The translations under genes and the position numbers were made by a program. Source: Sedimenticola sp. (GTDB lineage: Bacteria; Pseudomonadota; Gammaproteobacteria; Chromatiales; Chromatiaceae). Taken from it: DNA of 6,759 nucleotides. Where the stretch lies: assembly GCA_030619405.1 (NCBI GenBank), contig JAUXBK010000149.1, forward strand, positions 1-6,759, written 5' to 3'. Shown one piece after another: positions 6,458-6,759 of the stretch. Position 1 is the first letter of the stretch. Every line of letters starts with the position of its first letter. The notes under the pieces were generated by a model that made no database searches, had not been told where the DNA came from, and worked only from the letters and a program-made list of their open reading frames with translations.

Positions 6458-6501
6458 AAGGGGGTTCCTGCCGGTCTCTTTCAGACGTATGCAAAGATGT
6501 A

Positions 6502-6759
6502 CCTGATTACCTACCTGTCTAAGCTGGTTTTCAAGCCATTTTCGCCGTAAATTTTCAATATTTCGGGGCAATTTCGCAGGGGGGATAAGGCGCGCGCACA
6601 AAACTTTCGTTTTGCACTACATTTATGCGCGCCGCATCCACCAATGGCCTGACCACATGCCGCAACGCCCAGAAGGGTGGATGCACTACGCTTATCCCCC
6701 CTACGGCGTCCAGGCTGCCCCTTGCCTTGGAGCATAGCTTAGACACGTAGGTAATCAGG
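6502..6759. mobile_element. MITE-like element with 24-bp terminal inverted repeats (right end at window edge)
   Basis: Left end 6502-6525 reads CCTGATTACCTAC, one mismatched base, then TGTCTAAGCT. Right end 6736-6759 is its reverse complement, giving 23 of 24 matching bases. Within it lies a long stem, AGGGGGGATAAG (6578-6589) with CTTATCCCCCCT (6691-6702). That stem encloses two hairpin arms: GCGCGCA (6592-6598) with TGCGCGC (6626-6632), containing CAAAAC-TTTC-GTTTTG; and GCATCCACC (6634-6642) with GGTGGATGC (6676-6684). No plausible protein frame exists inside, so it would need a transposase from elsewhere. The bases TA precede the left end; the right flank is outside the window, so any target duplication cannot be judged. 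It starts 44 nt after the preceding gene. Confidence 0.72.

Noticed and set aside
6511..6746. Minus-strand frames inside the MITE-like element
   Set aside because: Both run through the hairpin arms, lack a transposase or any other known motif, and are explained by the palindromic structure of the element.
1..6759. CRISPR array, tRNA or rRNA genes
   Set aside because: No regularly spaced direct repeats and no tRNA or rRNA signature sequences were seen on either strand; the cloverleaf at 6578-6702 lacks a T-loop, anticodon loop and acceptor end.

Overview
The window looks like chromosomal DNA of a GC-rich gammaproteobacterium, plausibly a sulfur-oxidiser, Chromatiales-like or related environmental lineage. 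The threonine synthase resembles the Pseudomonas-type enzyme more than the E. coli type. The YgiQ protein aligns with the E. coli protein over its whole length. The intergenic DNA is full of short palindromic repeats. This placement is inferred from remembered protein and repeat similarity; no search was run.

Layout. Positions 1-122 hold a long palindrome and no intact gene. Positions 69-380 are the C-terminal remnant of a PIN-domain (VapC-type) toxin. Positions 381-496 carry small repeats or hairpins. Positions 497-2635 encode a full-length YgiQ-family radical SAM protein. Positions 2636-2823 hold three copies of a TAGGGTGCGGTGAGC-type palindromic repeat. A small uncharacterised protein lies on the minus strand at 2824-3066. 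Positions 3067-3471 are AT-richer and non-coding, with a pair of inverted GTAACCGTTCACGGTTA arms around a decayed 40-codon reading frame, followed by an extended -10 promoter. Positions 3472-4863 encode threonine synthase (ThrC). Positions 4919-6457 encode a 2-isopropylmalate/citramalate synthase-family enzyme. Positions 6502-6759 are a 258-bp MITE-like element with 24-bp terminal inverted repeats and a cloverleaf-like interior; it reaches exactly to the window end.

How the genes work together. thrC and the downstream acyl-CoA/2-oxoacid condensing enzyme are 55 bp apart, share a strand and are probably co-transcribed. Threonine is the usual precursor of 2-oxobutyrate for isoleucine. If the downstream enzyme is a citramalate synthase, it makes the same 2-oxobutyrate from pyruvate and acetyl-CoA, so the pair would bring together two routes into isoleucine. 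If it is a 2-isopropylmalate synthase, the pair still belongs to branched-chain/aspartate-family amino acid synthesis. ygiQ and the small minus-strand gene show no evident link to this pathway.

The genes are mostly ordinary housekeeping genes. The unusual content is between them: four kinds of palindromic or inverted-repeat element, and two decayed coding fragments. The strongest candidate for something undescribed is the cloverleaf MITE at the right edge.
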